Positions 14,101 through 25,394 of a DNA stretch of 64,000 bases are shown one piece after another. This DNA is from Larus michahellis (Eukaryota; Chordata; Aves; Charadriiformes; Laridae), in the NCBI RefSeq assembly GCF_964199755.1, contig NC_133900.1:75810727-75874726 (forward strand), written 5' to 3'. The notes under the pieces are model-generated. The model did no database searches, had not been told where the DNA came from, and saw only the letters and a list, made by a program, of their open reading frames with translations. The translations under genes were made by a program, and so were the position numbers. Numbering within the stretch: position 1 is the first letter of the stretch; every line of letters starts with the position of its first letter.

Positions 14101-15768
14101 TTCCCATGTTCACGGCACAAAGCCTCTGCGTGTGTTAATTGTGCCTCAGATTTAAGCATTTAAGCTGTAGCATGGCACCGAGTGGGAGAAGACAAGATTA
14201 GCAGGAGGCTTTCCCCAGTTGGAGTCGTTCATCATGGATCTGTCAAAACGAAGAGTCCATAGCATATAATTCAGTGTCTTTTTGGCACACGAAAAAGGTC
14301 AGTGCTCACTGTGATAATCTGTAGTGGATGGTGAGCATTGGTTTCCAGGGCTGGGAATTCAAGCTCTTCACTTGCGCCCGCATAAAGTGACTCCTTTTTT
14401 GCCAAGTAATTCTGCAGCGAGCCATGACTCAAACTTTGTGTTTATCCAGCAGAGATATAGACCTTTATGTTGGAAAGTGTAAAGGAAACAGGCTTTTCTC
14501 ACATGGCTTTGTTCTGTCTTCAACTCCAGCCAGTGACTGGTCCCAAAACTCACGTGCCACAGCACAACGTGGAATGAACTCTACTCAGGGATTTTTTTCT
14601 TCTTTTCTTGGACCTTCCTCATGTTCCTTAACCATTTTCCACAGGGACAATATTTCCCATTGAACAGGGAATTTAATCTTTAAAAATGCCTAATGACATG
14701 TCTTGCTCAGGGGAAACGTTCGTGTGCCTGAAGTCTGGCCAGCTACACTCTGCAGCTCATTAAATGAAGGCTTTATGCCGCTTCTCTTAGGGGAACAATT
14801 TACTGATGTAACTGGCTGGTTCAATACATGCTGTAGAGCTCAAAAAAAACCCCATATTTTTTGTTTCGTGGCCACTAGATGTCAGAGCACAGTGATGTGG
14901 GGGTATCCCGTGAGGGCCATAGAGCCCAGCACAGCAGCTGAGGCTGAGCCAGGCTCCTCAGCTCAGCACGGGGATTAGAAACATTGAGCTTTAGATAGTT
15001 CTACATGATGAATATTAAAAAAAAAATAAAAAATGAAGGGAGTTAAAAAGTAAGGAGAGGTCTTGTACTCCTTGGTATCTGCAACCCATCTTCTTCCCAC
15101 CCCACGTGGTGGTTGCTGCCTTATGAGGCTCCATGGAGAGGGCGTTTGCCTGACAGCATTTTGCAGCTTTCTGCCTGTGGTGGAAAACACACATCCCCGA
15201 CATACAGTTCGATGACAAATCCACGTTCAGAAATGCCTGTTTTTTTGTCTACCCAGGTGCTTACATTGGCAACCATCAAGGTTGCTGTTGAGTGCCGTTG
15301 GCTGCTTAACAATACGGTTTCATCTCAGTGTCACACACAATTTGGATTAGAAACTGGCAGTGTTTGCTCAAGAAAAGGCTCCAATCTCCATTGGGATTTC
15401 TGCTCTTCTGCATTTTATGTAAACCACTTATGCTTAGATCTGGTGATGGGAAGTGTACAGGATCATTCTTTTTTTAAAACAAGATTAGTTTAAGTCCAGC
15501 CGGAAGAGCTTAACTATATTTAGAATATTTTCCTTTTGTGTGCAGCTGAGTGTATTTCCAGATCCATTGAGTGTCCATCATGCTGTGAACAAATACAAAA
15601 CATAGCCCACCTTGAAAGTCATTCCAAAGGCAGAAGGAAGGCAAGCAAAGAATAATTGCCTCCAGCAATCACAAAACTCTTCCTTCCTCCGAACGCAAAT
15701 ATACCTTGTTTGACAGCGCAGTTGTTGATCTGCTTTCAATATTTTGTTGTGAGTGTTAAAACTAGCCC
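11136..15768. other. Intergenic, no gene seen
   Basis: No supported gene. Notable items are a poly-T tract followed by an acceptor-like CCCAG near 13037-13067 and an A-rich run near 15018-15034. An open frame follows the poly-T tract but has no recognisable domain (see findings). Confidence 0.5.
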
Positions 15769-15960
15769 ATAGAAACACAGAAACTTTGAATAATTTCAGC
15801 TAGAAGGGGCCTCTGGAGATATCAGCTCCTAAGTTAGATCTAACATAAAAGCTAGATCAGGTTGCTCAGGGCCTTGGCTGGTCCAGTTTTTAATATCTTC
15901 AAGGAGAAAGATTACACAACCTTTTGGGTCAACTTGTTAAGTGCCTGGTTAGCCACGTAG
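15769..15960 (-). mobile_element. Old, degenerate CR1 fragment (copy 4)
   Basis: This stretch keeps the order of CR1 landmarks in reverse orientation: 'atagaaacacagaa', 'agaaggggcctctggagata', 'agatcaggttgctcaggg', then a weak match to the 'cttcaaggagaaagattac' region. Many substitutions and gaps separate it from the other copies, so it is an old insertion. The left boundary is fairly clear; the right one is approximate. Confidence 0.65.
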
Positions 15961-16631
15961 TGTGAAAAATTTAAAAATTGCTTGAACTAAGTATTACAAA
16001 GAAGGGCTGATTTAAATAGAAGTAAACCATTTGGTGGCATATGAAAAATATGAGGTTTTTTACCTCTTCAAGGATGTATCAATCCCAAAGGCCTCAAATG
16101 CGAAATTTAGCGTTGTCAGCGGCACAGAGCTATAACTTTTATAATTAAAAGAAAATAAAAAGTTAATTCAGCACATACTCATGTTTCAGTTCTTCTTGCT
16201 GCTCTTTCTTTTGATCCGGTCAAATAGTTGTAGAGAACGAAATTTACAGTCTCCAGTGGTAATATATTAAAGACCAAACGCACATTAACAAACCTTCCTC
16301 TCCTCTTTAACAGAAAAGAGCTTTAGGATGTGATATTCAAGAAACACAAAACAGTTCAGTTTTTGCTTAACTTCAATTAGTTTGATTTTAACCTCTGATT
16401 TTTATTATAGTCTTTGTGGTTATAGTATTCCAGACAGATTTTCCTTGTACTTATTGTACATTATTTCTCAGTGCTGTGATGAATAACAAAAACTATAGTT
16501 GCTTGTGCAACAAACAGTAAGACACAGCAGAATAAGTCTAATCTTTAGACATACTTATTTCAGACTTCCACGAGCCCTTCAAAATCAGCCAAGCATAGAG
16601 TAAGATGGTCAAACAGCATAAAAGATGTAAA
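15961..16631. other. AT-rich intergenic, no gene seen
   Basis: An AT-rich stretch between two CR1 copies. No exon or element was recognised. Confidence 0.5.
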
Positions 16632-17255
16632 CATGGCCAAGGCGGCCAACGGCATCCTGGGATGCATCAAGAAGAGTGTGGCCAGCAGGTCGAGGGAGGT
16701 CATCCTCCCCCTCTACTCTGCCTTGGTGAGGCTGCACCTGGAGTACTGTGTCCAGTTCTGGGCTCCCCGGTTCAAGAAGGACAGGGAACTCCTGGAGAGG
16801 GTACAGCAGAGGGCTACCAAGATGATTAGGGGACTCGAACACCTCTCTTATGAGGAAAGGCTGAGGGATTTGGGTCTCTTCAGTCTGGAAAAAAGATGGC
16901 TGAGGGGGGACCTTATCAACACTTATAAATACTTAAAGGGTGGGTGTCCGGAGGATGGGGCCAGGCAATTTTCAGTGGTGCCCGGTGACAGGACAAGAGG
17001 TAACGGGCGCAAACTTGAGCACAGGAATTTCCATCTCAACATGAGGAGGAACTTCTTTACTCTGAGGGTGGCAGAGCACTGGAACAGGCTGCCCAGAGAG
17101 GTGGTGGAGTCTCCGTCTCTGGAGACATTCCAAACCTGCCTGGACGCGTTCCTGTGCAACCTGCTCTGGGTGACCCTGCTCTGGCAGGGGGTTGGACTAG
17201 ATGATCTCCAGAGGTCCCTTCCAACCCTATGATTCTGTGAATCTATGATTCTATG
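16632..17255 (+). mobile_element. CR1 LINE, ORF2 C-terminal part plus 3' end (copy 5)
   Basis: A 5'-truncated CR1 of about 620 bp. One frame stays open from 16633 to 17232 (199 codons) and encodes the C-terminal segment of the CR1 ORF2 polyprotein, downstream of the reverse-transcriptase core, with stretches such as [32 protein letters not shown] and [15 protein letters not shown]. It ends in GATTCTGTGAATCTATGATTCTATG. This is a transposon remnant, not a host gene. No endonuclease or RT catalytic motif is present, so it cannot move by itself. It is closely related to copies 6, 7 and 13. Confidence 0.95.
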
Positions 17256-18574
17256 TAAATTTTGGAGGCAAAAACGTAATCACGCACTGATCTTTAGGTG
17301 GGTCATAAGTAGTCTCATTGAGAAACTCAAGCAATCTCATAGTGGAGGTGATGTAAAAGATGAGGTTACATCCACTTCAAGGTGACCTCATTGAAAAGTT
17401 AAGTGTCATCTTTCACACGATCTTGTAATTTAGCTAGTGCTCTATCACTATTTTTACTTGCACGATCCTAGCACTCTGGTTTTCATACACCAAGCCACAG
17501 GTTTGACCTTCAGGCTGCTCACAGTGTTCTGGAGGTTTCTGGAAAAGAATAAGCTCTTTCTTTTGTGAGAAGATGTGGAGCATGGTACAGGTGAACAGGA
17601 TCACAGGATCTTATCTCCATTGTCAGGGGCAAAACAAACTGTCCTGACTAGCTGCAAAGAAAAGAAGCTCTCCTGCAAGCGGAGCAGATCCCTAGCCTAC
17701 CAATTCACAAATATAAAGTAATGCTTTAGGAAGGAAGAGCGCCGTGAACAGCCATTGAATTATCCTATTGCCGAGGAAAGAAAAATCCTTACGTAGCAGG
17801 CATGGGTTGAAGACTCTTGATAGACCAGTAGCACCGTTCACACAAGGTCCCTTTTGATTTGTTTCTAAAGTTCAAGATTTCAGAAGCAAACGCCTGACGG
17901 GCACACAGATGTACGTGGTGGATGGGACACAGGCAAACACAGGCGATCTCAGGTTGCCTACAGCTATCAGAAGCGAACGCCCAGCTCCGTGCTCTGTGCT
18001 CGGCGTGGTGCACGCTGCTGGGTGGAGAAGCAGTTTGTCTTAGCATTACTGCAATTATGTCAGAGAGCACGCATGCTAATTAAATACAGACTTAATGGGC
18101 ATAGTTAATAAGACACTGAACAATGTCTGACAATTTGCACAGAGAACAAGTTCAGGCTGAGCAAGCAGTTGAACTCCTGCTTCTAATACGGTGGTGTATG
18201 AAGGGTCCAAGCAGGGATTAAATCCTCCTTCAGCTGGGTACTGTGCAAACAAATAAGAGAAAGAGAATCCCTCTCCCGAGTTCACCACCTTGAGCAGTGC
18301 CCTGCCAATAACAGTATCATTTACAGCTGAGACTTGGCCACGTTTTCCAGGTTAATAAGCAGGGAAGCAGTATTTGGTATTAGCTGAATTTTGCGAGAAA
18401 TCTGGAAGCTGGCACTTAAGAGAAAAGCACTGGCAAGCAAAATGCAAAGGGACGGCTTATAATTTAGAATCCAGCCATCATTTAAAAAGAACCAAAAATC
18501 ATATTAAGTTATGGAAGGACTGGTACTGCAAAAAAGAGCATGGAGTGGCACACAGTACACAGTATGGCATTTCA
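17256..18574. other. Intergenic, holds one arm of an old duplication
   Basis: No gene is recognised. The part at about 17978-18062 matches 19923-20012 (see that repeat). The remainder is unremarkable. Confidence 0.5.
17978..18062 (+). repeat. Dispersed duplicate A, copy 1
   Basis: Shares a 24-base identical core (18032-18055) and a diverged but alignable flank ('cgcccagctccgtgct') with 19923-20012 in the same orientation. The two lie about 1.9 kb apart with CR1 copy 6 between them. This is either an old local duplication or two copies of an unrecognised interspersed repeat. Confidence 0.7.
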
Positions 18575-19252
18575 GGGAGAGGGACCTGGGAGTCCTGGTG
18601 GACAACAAGTTGACCATGAGCCAGCAATGTGTCCTTGCGGCCAAGAAGACCAATGGCATCCTGGGGTGCATTAAAAAGAGCATGGCCAGCAGGTGGAGGG
18701 AGGTCATCCTCCCCCTCTACTCTGCCCTGGTGAGGCCGCACGTGGAGTGCTGTGTCCGGTTCTGGGCTCCCCGGTTCAAGGACAGGGAACTAGTGGAGAG
18801 AGTCCAGCGAAGGGCTACAAAGATGATCAAGGGAGTGGAGCACCTCTCTTATGAGGAAAAGCTGAGATACCTGGGTCTGCTTAGCCTGGAGAAGAGAAGA
18901 CTGAGAGGGGATTTCATCAGTGCTTCTCAATATGTAAAGGGTGGGTGTCAAGAGGATGGGGCCAGGCTCTTCTCAGTGGGGCCTGGCGACAGGATGAGTG
19001 GCAACGGGCACAAACCAGAACACAGGAAATTCCACCTAAACATGAGGAGGAACTTCTTTACTCTGAGGGTGGCAGAGCCCTGGCACAGGCTGCCCAGAGA
19101 GGTGGTGGAGTCTCCATCTCTGGAGACATTCCAAACCCGCCTGGACGCGTTCCTGTGCAACCTGCTCTGGGTGACCCTGCTCTGGCAGGGGGCTGGACTA
19201 GATGATCTCCAGAGGTCCCTTCCAGCCCCTGCCATTCTGTGATTCTGTGATT
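18575..19252 (+). mobile_element. CR1 LINE, ORF2 C-terminal part plus 3' end (copy 6)
   Basis: The longest CR1 piece in the window. It begins near 'gagggacctgggagtcctgg' and ends in CCATTCTGTGATTCTGTGATT. The frame is open from upstream flanking sequence at 18511 to 19242 and encodes the ORF2 C-terminal region ([70 protein letters not shown]). The open frame over about 220 CR1 codons suggests fairly recent insertion. Endonuclease and RT catalytic parts are absent, so the copy is dead. Confidence 0.95.
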
Positions 19253-21403
19253 TAAGTAATTTAAAAAAAATATTGGAAAGAGGGAGTTTATTTCTGAACA
19301 AAGATAGTACAATTTATTTTTGTTCTGTTAAACTCTCGGAATATTATTGCAGAAAGGTGTGACAAGAGAAGGAAAAATGCAGAAGTCGCTTTCAGGAGAC
19401 GCTTGCCTGTCAGCGGGCGAGGAAGGCAGAAGCCTGAGAGTTTGGTGGGGGGGTGGGGGGGTTGCTCCTTGCTCGCTCCTCGCTCAGCCCTACCTCACTG
19501 CTCACCCCGCTGACGCCCCAGGCACTGCCCCTCTCCTCAGGTCACATCCCCACACCGAGCTAGAGCCGCCTGGGGCATCTCCCGGAGAAAAGTCGCTGCA
19601 AGCATGGGCAGTAGAACTTCACCTGTGTTGTAAGTGATGTCACGTCTCGAGTGAAAAGCCCTAGTAGTGGAATAAAGCTAGAGGATGAAACTTCAAGTGA
19701 ATGGCAATACATTTGCTCCATTTCCCTAGAAGCTGCTACTTCTGTCCAGATCTTGTGCTCTGTCTGCTTTTCCCTTTCTCATTTTAAAGAGGCAACTGCA
19801 CAGATCCCAAGGTCCATACCACTGACCCCCAAATTAGCTTTTCCTTTGGACCCGTGCAAATTACATTGCTTGGATCTCCAGCGCTCTCGCCACAGGCTGC
19901 TAGGGCTGTCCTAGCCACGGAACACCCAGCTCCATGCTCCGTATTCAGTACGGCATTCGCTGACACGTGGAGACAGAGAGAGTTTGTCTTAGCATTACTG
20001 CAATCAAGTCACAAAGCAGAGTCCGCTACAGAAGAGCTGCTGTCCTGGCATTTAAATTCAATCAGAAGAAGGACATGAGGGATCGCTCTCTTAATCCTGG
20101 TAAAAAATATACTCGACGCCCCATGAAATCAAGGCATTTGAGGTGCATCTTTATCACAAACAGTAGATTTGCTCATTCCTTTAGTCCTACATCAAATTCA
20201 CTGTTCCAGCTGTCACGATTTAATATTTTTTAGAAAATATTTTATGGAATACAAGCACACAAATACGGTCAGACAGAGCGTTACCCTCTAGCACCCCAAA
20301 ACCCTACAGTTAACACAAAGCCATGGAGGTCCATCGAGCAGGGGATTTGCCTGCTATCTCAAAGGTTCAGGCTCAGGCAGATGACGCAGGGGTGATTACA
20401 TTACAGAAGCACTGTGCAAAAAATATGAAGTGTCACAAGTAGCCTGGAGAGTCATTTTTACCCTTATGGGCTTAATGAGAAGCAAAGGCCATTAGACGCA
20501 CTCTTAAAAATTCCCCCCTGCTCTTTGCGGGTGCCCGCAGCGTGCCGCAGCAGACACGCGCCGAGGACACGCCGCCTGGCGAAATCCTGCCCTTCTGGGA
20601 AGGTGGAATCAATTAGCACGTAAGATGTGTGCCGAGGGAGAAAAAGCCTTGCTGCGAACACCCGACAAGAGAGGTATCGGCTGGGCTGTTTGCTCACATG
20701 GAGCCTGTTAGTTACACAAACACCAGGGAAGGAGATAGTATTACAGGTGAAATCCTGAAGTTCTCCTAATGAAAGTGAATTTGTTTCCCTTCCTGTTTTT
20801 CCTACTTACCCCTACTATTTGGCCGTTGTTAGGCTGTGGCATGTCCACTGGTTGAATGCCAGTTTTCTCCCTCCCATTCGGCATTTTCTCTCTCTCCAAC
20901 TGATTTTTAACTCAAAGAAACTGCAAAAGAAATATTTTGACTTTTCTCAGGAGCAACACCCAAGGAAGCTGGCTTTGATGCAGATGAGGGCTGTTTTGAG
21001 AAACAGCTGGGGAAAAGAAACCCTGAGAATTCATGTTAAAATTGGCAATTTGGGAAAGAAAAGCATGCTTTTCAGTTTGCATTTTCTAATGATCTTTAAG
21101 CTTCCCATTTACATTTATCTTCCTGAGTTTAAGAAGGAAGCGGTGTTACCAATACCGAAAAAGTGAAGCTTTTCAAAGAAAGCCCCGAATATTAACCTCT
21201 GGGGAGGGAAGACTTGCTTTACTCAGAAATAGCATAACCTAAACAGTGAACATTCCTCTTAATGCAAAGCCAAGGAATGAAATTCTCTTCTCCACCAGAG
21301 GATCTTGTGATGAACAAATATTAATTCCTGCTGTCTGATTTGGTGACACCCCTAAGCACTACTCAATCCGTGTGAGCAGTGAGACACGAAGTCAGCGTTG
21401 AAT
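19253..21403. other. Intergenic, no gene seen
   Basis: No supported gene. It contains a G-rich run near 19442-19461, the second arm of duplicate A, and a compact CpG-rich patch at about 20528-20590 in otherwise CpG-poor DNA. Confidence 0.5.
19923..20012 (+). repeat. Dispersed duplicate A, copy 2
   Basis: Partner of 17978-18062. The identical core is 19981-20004, and the left flank ('acacccagctccatgctcc') still aligns. Outside this interval similarity fades quickly. Confidence 0.7.
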
Positions 21404-21930
21404 ACACAGAACCACAGAATGGCAGGGGTTGGAAGGGACATCTGGAGATCATCTAGTCCAGCCCCCTGCCAGAGCAGGGTCACCCAGAGCAGGTTGCACA
21501 GGAACGTGTCCAGGCGGGTTTTGAGTATCTCCGGAGAAGGAGACTCCACCACCTCTCTGGGCAGCCGGTTCCAGTGCTCTGCCACCCTCAAAGTAAAGAA
21601 GTTTTTCTTCATGTCGAGATGGAATTTCTTGTGTTCTGGTTTGTGCCCATTGCCCCTTGTCCTGTCACCAGCCACCACTGAGAAGAGTCTGGCCCCATCC
21701 TCTTGACACCCACCCTTTACATATTGAGAAGCACTGATGAGATCCCCTCTCAGTCTTCTTTTCTCCAGATGTGGCCTCACCAGGGCAGAGCAGAGGGAGA
21801 AGATGACCTCCCTCCACCTGCTGACCACAGTCTTTTTAATGCACCCCAGGAGACCATTGGCCTTCTCGGCCACAAGGGCACATTGCTGGCTCATGGTCAA
21901 CTTGTTGTCTACCGGGACTCCCAGGCCCCA
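21404..21930 (-). mobile_element. CR1 LINE with internal in-frame deletion (copy 7)
   Basis: Reverse-oriented CR1 opening with 'acagaaccacagaatggcag', the complement of the 3' tip. On the minus strand it encodes the same ORF2 C-terminal region as copies 5 and 6, and the frame stays open for about 200 codons. Compared with copy 6 it lacks 144 bp, matching copy-6 bases 18748-18891. The joint lies near 21768 and falls in a TGGAG that occurs at both ends of the missing piece. The deletion is exactly 48 codons. Confidence 0.93.
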
Positions 21931-24396
21931 CTTTCTTATTTGGAAGATTGGAGTCCACAAGCAAGGAGAGATAATCTTGGCCTTAGAGGGGAACAGTGGT
22001 GTTTTCCACTCCTTCAGATTGCCATCTTACTTCCTAAAACTCGGGAGCTGACAGGCAATACACCAGGCACAATCTCTGCCCTGGCATCCTGCCATCAAGT
22101 GACCCAGGTGCTGAGCGGAGGTGGTGTATGGCAAGAACTGACACAGAGAGAGTTCATCCAGGAAAGACTCTTCTGAGATGTTGGCAAAAAATTCTAGATC
22201 AAATTTTCAGATCATGGCTACTTTTAAAAAGATTTATGTATCGGAAAAAAAAGTGCACAGGATCAATGCACACCTTAATTTGAATTCTTTGTTAAGTGAG
22301 GAGCAACAGTTTTCCAAACAAACCTGGCCATTTTAAAATTGGAAAGCAGCATATTCTTATTTCTTATCCTTGAAAACAACTAAACTGTTTCTAGCCACGC
22401 CATTTTTTCAAAAGTACCCTGAAGCGGACAACAAGCACGAGCAATACCAATTCAAAGGGCTGACATCTGCAACAAGAAATAGCAAATAACTTTTTAATAA
22501 TCGTTAGTGGTACCAAGCAAATCCAACTGCATTGCTCTGACTTGTAAAAGTCTGGGAGCAAGTACGGTGGAGAACCCTGAAATGCTTCTCTCACCACAGA
22601 AATACAAAGACCAGTAGTTTGCTTGCATTTTTTTTGCTGTAAAACTATACAAAGCTTGCCGTAATATAAAAACTCCACAGGATTTTTTTCTCTTAGTTAT
22701 CAGCATGAGTGACATTGACCTTAATATCACTGCATTTAAGCTCCAGTCTTTCAGGCAGCAAGGGGAAGAGCAGAGTCTCTTGAAGAGAAATCAAGAATTG
22801 TCAATTTCAGTGCAAAAGAAGAATACATTAAACGGAATTTGTAGCACAAGCTCTTTTTATCCCTTCAGCTCTGTAACGCACAGATACGATGAGACTTGGG
22901 CGAAATCAAACTGAATCGGGGGGCATGAGATCCACTCTCCTTTACGCAGGATACATGCACAAAATACTTGGGCTCTTGAAGGAAAAGGATGGGTTAAAAA
23001 TAGAAACCCTCTCTTAAAATATGAGTTACCTGCAAGGACTGGGGTTGAGCTGCACATTTACAGGGTCTGAGAGCTGAAAATGGAGCAGGAAAATGCTGAG
23101 ATTTTTTTGTTCTGTTTTGTTTTGTTTGGGGCAGTGGGGGTGGGCTGCTTGTGTCTAAATGGGTGTCTAAAAAAAAAGGATAGGAAGGAGGGACCAACCA
23201 AAACCACCCCAACTCAGACCCACAGTTTGGGTCAGAAGACGTATTGCTAATTGTACATATTGTTTTTCCCTGAAATGAGGAATATCCTCTGCCAACCTGA
23301 CAACTCTTGTTGCTCCACAGGGTACGGACTCCAAAGAAGGAGTTGCTTGAACCCTCAAGCAACCAAAGCGCAAGCCTCTGCAGTAAATAAAATTTCAACT
23401 AATTACTCCTCTATAAATACATTTGCTTTATGTGACAGATCAGAGGTTTTGAAAAGTTTGGAAGAAAGCCTTCCCCTTCCTCCCAGAGCTTTGAAGCCGT
23501 ATTGTCCACTTGATGAAAATATGAAAATATGAGCCATGTTCTTCATATGACAATGCAGGAGGAAAAAAAGGAAATGAAAAAAAATAATATCAACTCAGCA
23601 CCATAATTCCAGAACATTTTGGCATATTTTATTGTTTCCTCTTAACCTCCCCCTCCTTCTTATCTCATGTATGGGCCCATCTATAGTAATGTTTTAAATG
23701 AAAAGCGATTTACTGAGCCAACAGCACCTTTCTCTAGGGAGTTCCCACTGGAATTCCTGATAACACCAAACAATGGAACTTTTTTCAAAGAGTTACAGAG
23801 CATAATGAAAATGACATAAATTATCATTTAGAAATTTCATTCCTTTGAATGCATTTTTCCTTCATTATTCATAACATTTTTTTCTAGAAAAACAAGCCAT
23901 GATAGACCTCTCCACAGAGTAACTTACTTAAGACAAAATATTAGCAGGAGTGGGATCCCCCATTACTACCATTCTATATTTCTATTTTAAATTGCTTTTT
24001 ATAAAACAAACATTTAGGGACCTGAGTGACTCAGGAGTCAAAGCAACCAATTAAAACCGTAGCAGAGAGGACAAAGATTAAGTTAGCGAAGGCTTGACTC
24101 AGCTGCCCATAAATTGCATGTAGTACCTCTGGAGATGCCCTGGGGTATCCCACAAGACTCCTCCAGGAAGGAATAAGTCCCTTGAAGACCACCTGCCATA
24201 GCTGCCCACCCTTTGGGGTGCCCTGAGTACCCCAGGGAATTTCAAATGGCACCTTGTACCTGAGCATACGAAATTCAGTCAAGCCCTTAGTGTCCACATT
24301 AAAGGTGTTATATTATGCAGACAGAGCCATAGAGAAGGAGTATATTTTAATTTGGAGCCTAATTTTTAAGTCCTGAAAAATGGTAGACTTTTTCAT
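21931..24396. other. Intergenic, no gene seen
   Basis: No supported gene. The stretch is AT-rich, with a TTTTG-rich patch near 23103-23130 and A-rich runs near 23563-23590. Open frames are short and unrecognised. Confidence 0.55.
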
Positions 24397-24722
24397 TATA
24401 GAACGATAGAATAGTTTGGGTTGGAAGGGACCTTTAAAAGCCATCCAAGTCCAACTCCCCTGCAATGAGCAGGGACATCTTCAACTAGATCAGGTTGCTC
24501 AGAGCCCCGTCCGACCTGACGTGGAATGTTTCTAGGGATGGGGCATCAACCACTTCTCTGGGCAACCTGTGCCAGTGTTTCACCACCCTCACTGTAAAGA
24601 ATTTCTTCCTAAATTCTAGTCTAAAACTACCCTCTTTAATTTTAAAGCCATTACCCCTCGTCCCATCGCAACAGACCCTGCTAAAAATTTTGTACCCGTC
24701 TTCCCTGTAAATCCCCTTTATG
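24397..24722 (-). mobile_element. CR1 LINE 3' fragment (copy 8)
   Basis: Reverse-oriented CR1 with 'tatagaacgatagaatagtt', 'ggttggaagggaccttt', 'gggcaacctgtgccagtgt' and 'ccattacccctcgtcccatc'. It extends to about the 'cttccctgtaaatccccttta' region. It is moderately diverged, consistent with an older insertion than copies 1 and 12. Confidence 0.92.
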
Positions 24723-25019
24723 AATACAGAAGATTAAACTGATGTGGAAACTGGTGCCAAAGTGCAATGGTAATATTCCTCCTGTATGTAAGTGTGGATT
24801 TATGGATACTTGGAAATGTATGTAAATAACAGATTGACCTCCAAAATATAAATCCTGAGCCCCATCCATGCAGGTAAATCAGTGTGTGGAACAAATTCGT
24901 GCTAATGCTCTTCATTTAGTTAGATAGGAGGTGGAGGAGTGTAGTTGCTCTAACCTGTTTCTGTCCTCCCCTTGAAGCAGTGCCACGTCTCAGGGGTGCC
25001 ATTGGAAGCACAAGGGAGA
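24723..25019. other. Short unique spacer
   Basis: Nothing recognised between two CR1 copies. Confidence 0.5.
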
Positions 25020-25394
25020 CAAAGGGGAGACCTACCAAGATCAACGGACTCTATTGCTCTCGACAACTACCTGAAAGGAGGTTGTAGAGAGGTGGGGGTC
25101 GGTCTCTTCTCCCAAGTTACAGGTGATAGGACAAGAGGAAACAGCCTCAAGTTGCGCCAGGGAAGGTTTAGATTGGATATTAGGAAAAATTTTTACACTG
25201 TAAGGGTTATTAAGCATTGGAACAGGCTGCCCAGGGAAGTGGTTGAGGCACCATCCCTGGAGGTATTTAAAAGATAGGTAGACGTAGTGCTTAGAGATAT
25301 GGTTTAGTGATGGTTTTTGTCAGAGTTGGGTTGATGGTTGGACTCGATGACCTGAAAGGTCCCTTCCAACCTCGGCAATTCTGTGATTCTATGA
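25020..25394 (+). mobile_element. CR1 LINE 3' fragment, different subfamily (copy 9)
   Basis: CR1 in + orientation with 'aactacctgaaaggaggttg', 'gataggacaagaggaaacag', 'aggctgcccagggaagtggt' and 'tccctggaggtatttaaaag', ending 'caattctgtgattctatgac'. The 3' region ('gatggttggactcgatgacc') differs from copies 5-7 and marks another CR1 subfamily, shared with copy 10. Confidence 0.92.

Noticed and set aside
16633-17232. A 199-codon open frame as a host gene
   Set aside because: Same reason: CR1 copy 5, lacking endonuclease and RT catalytic parts.
18511-19242. A 243-codon open frame as a host protein gene
   Set aside because: Its sequence is the CR1 ORF2 C-terminal region and it ends in the CR1 3' repeat. 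It is a transposon fragment.
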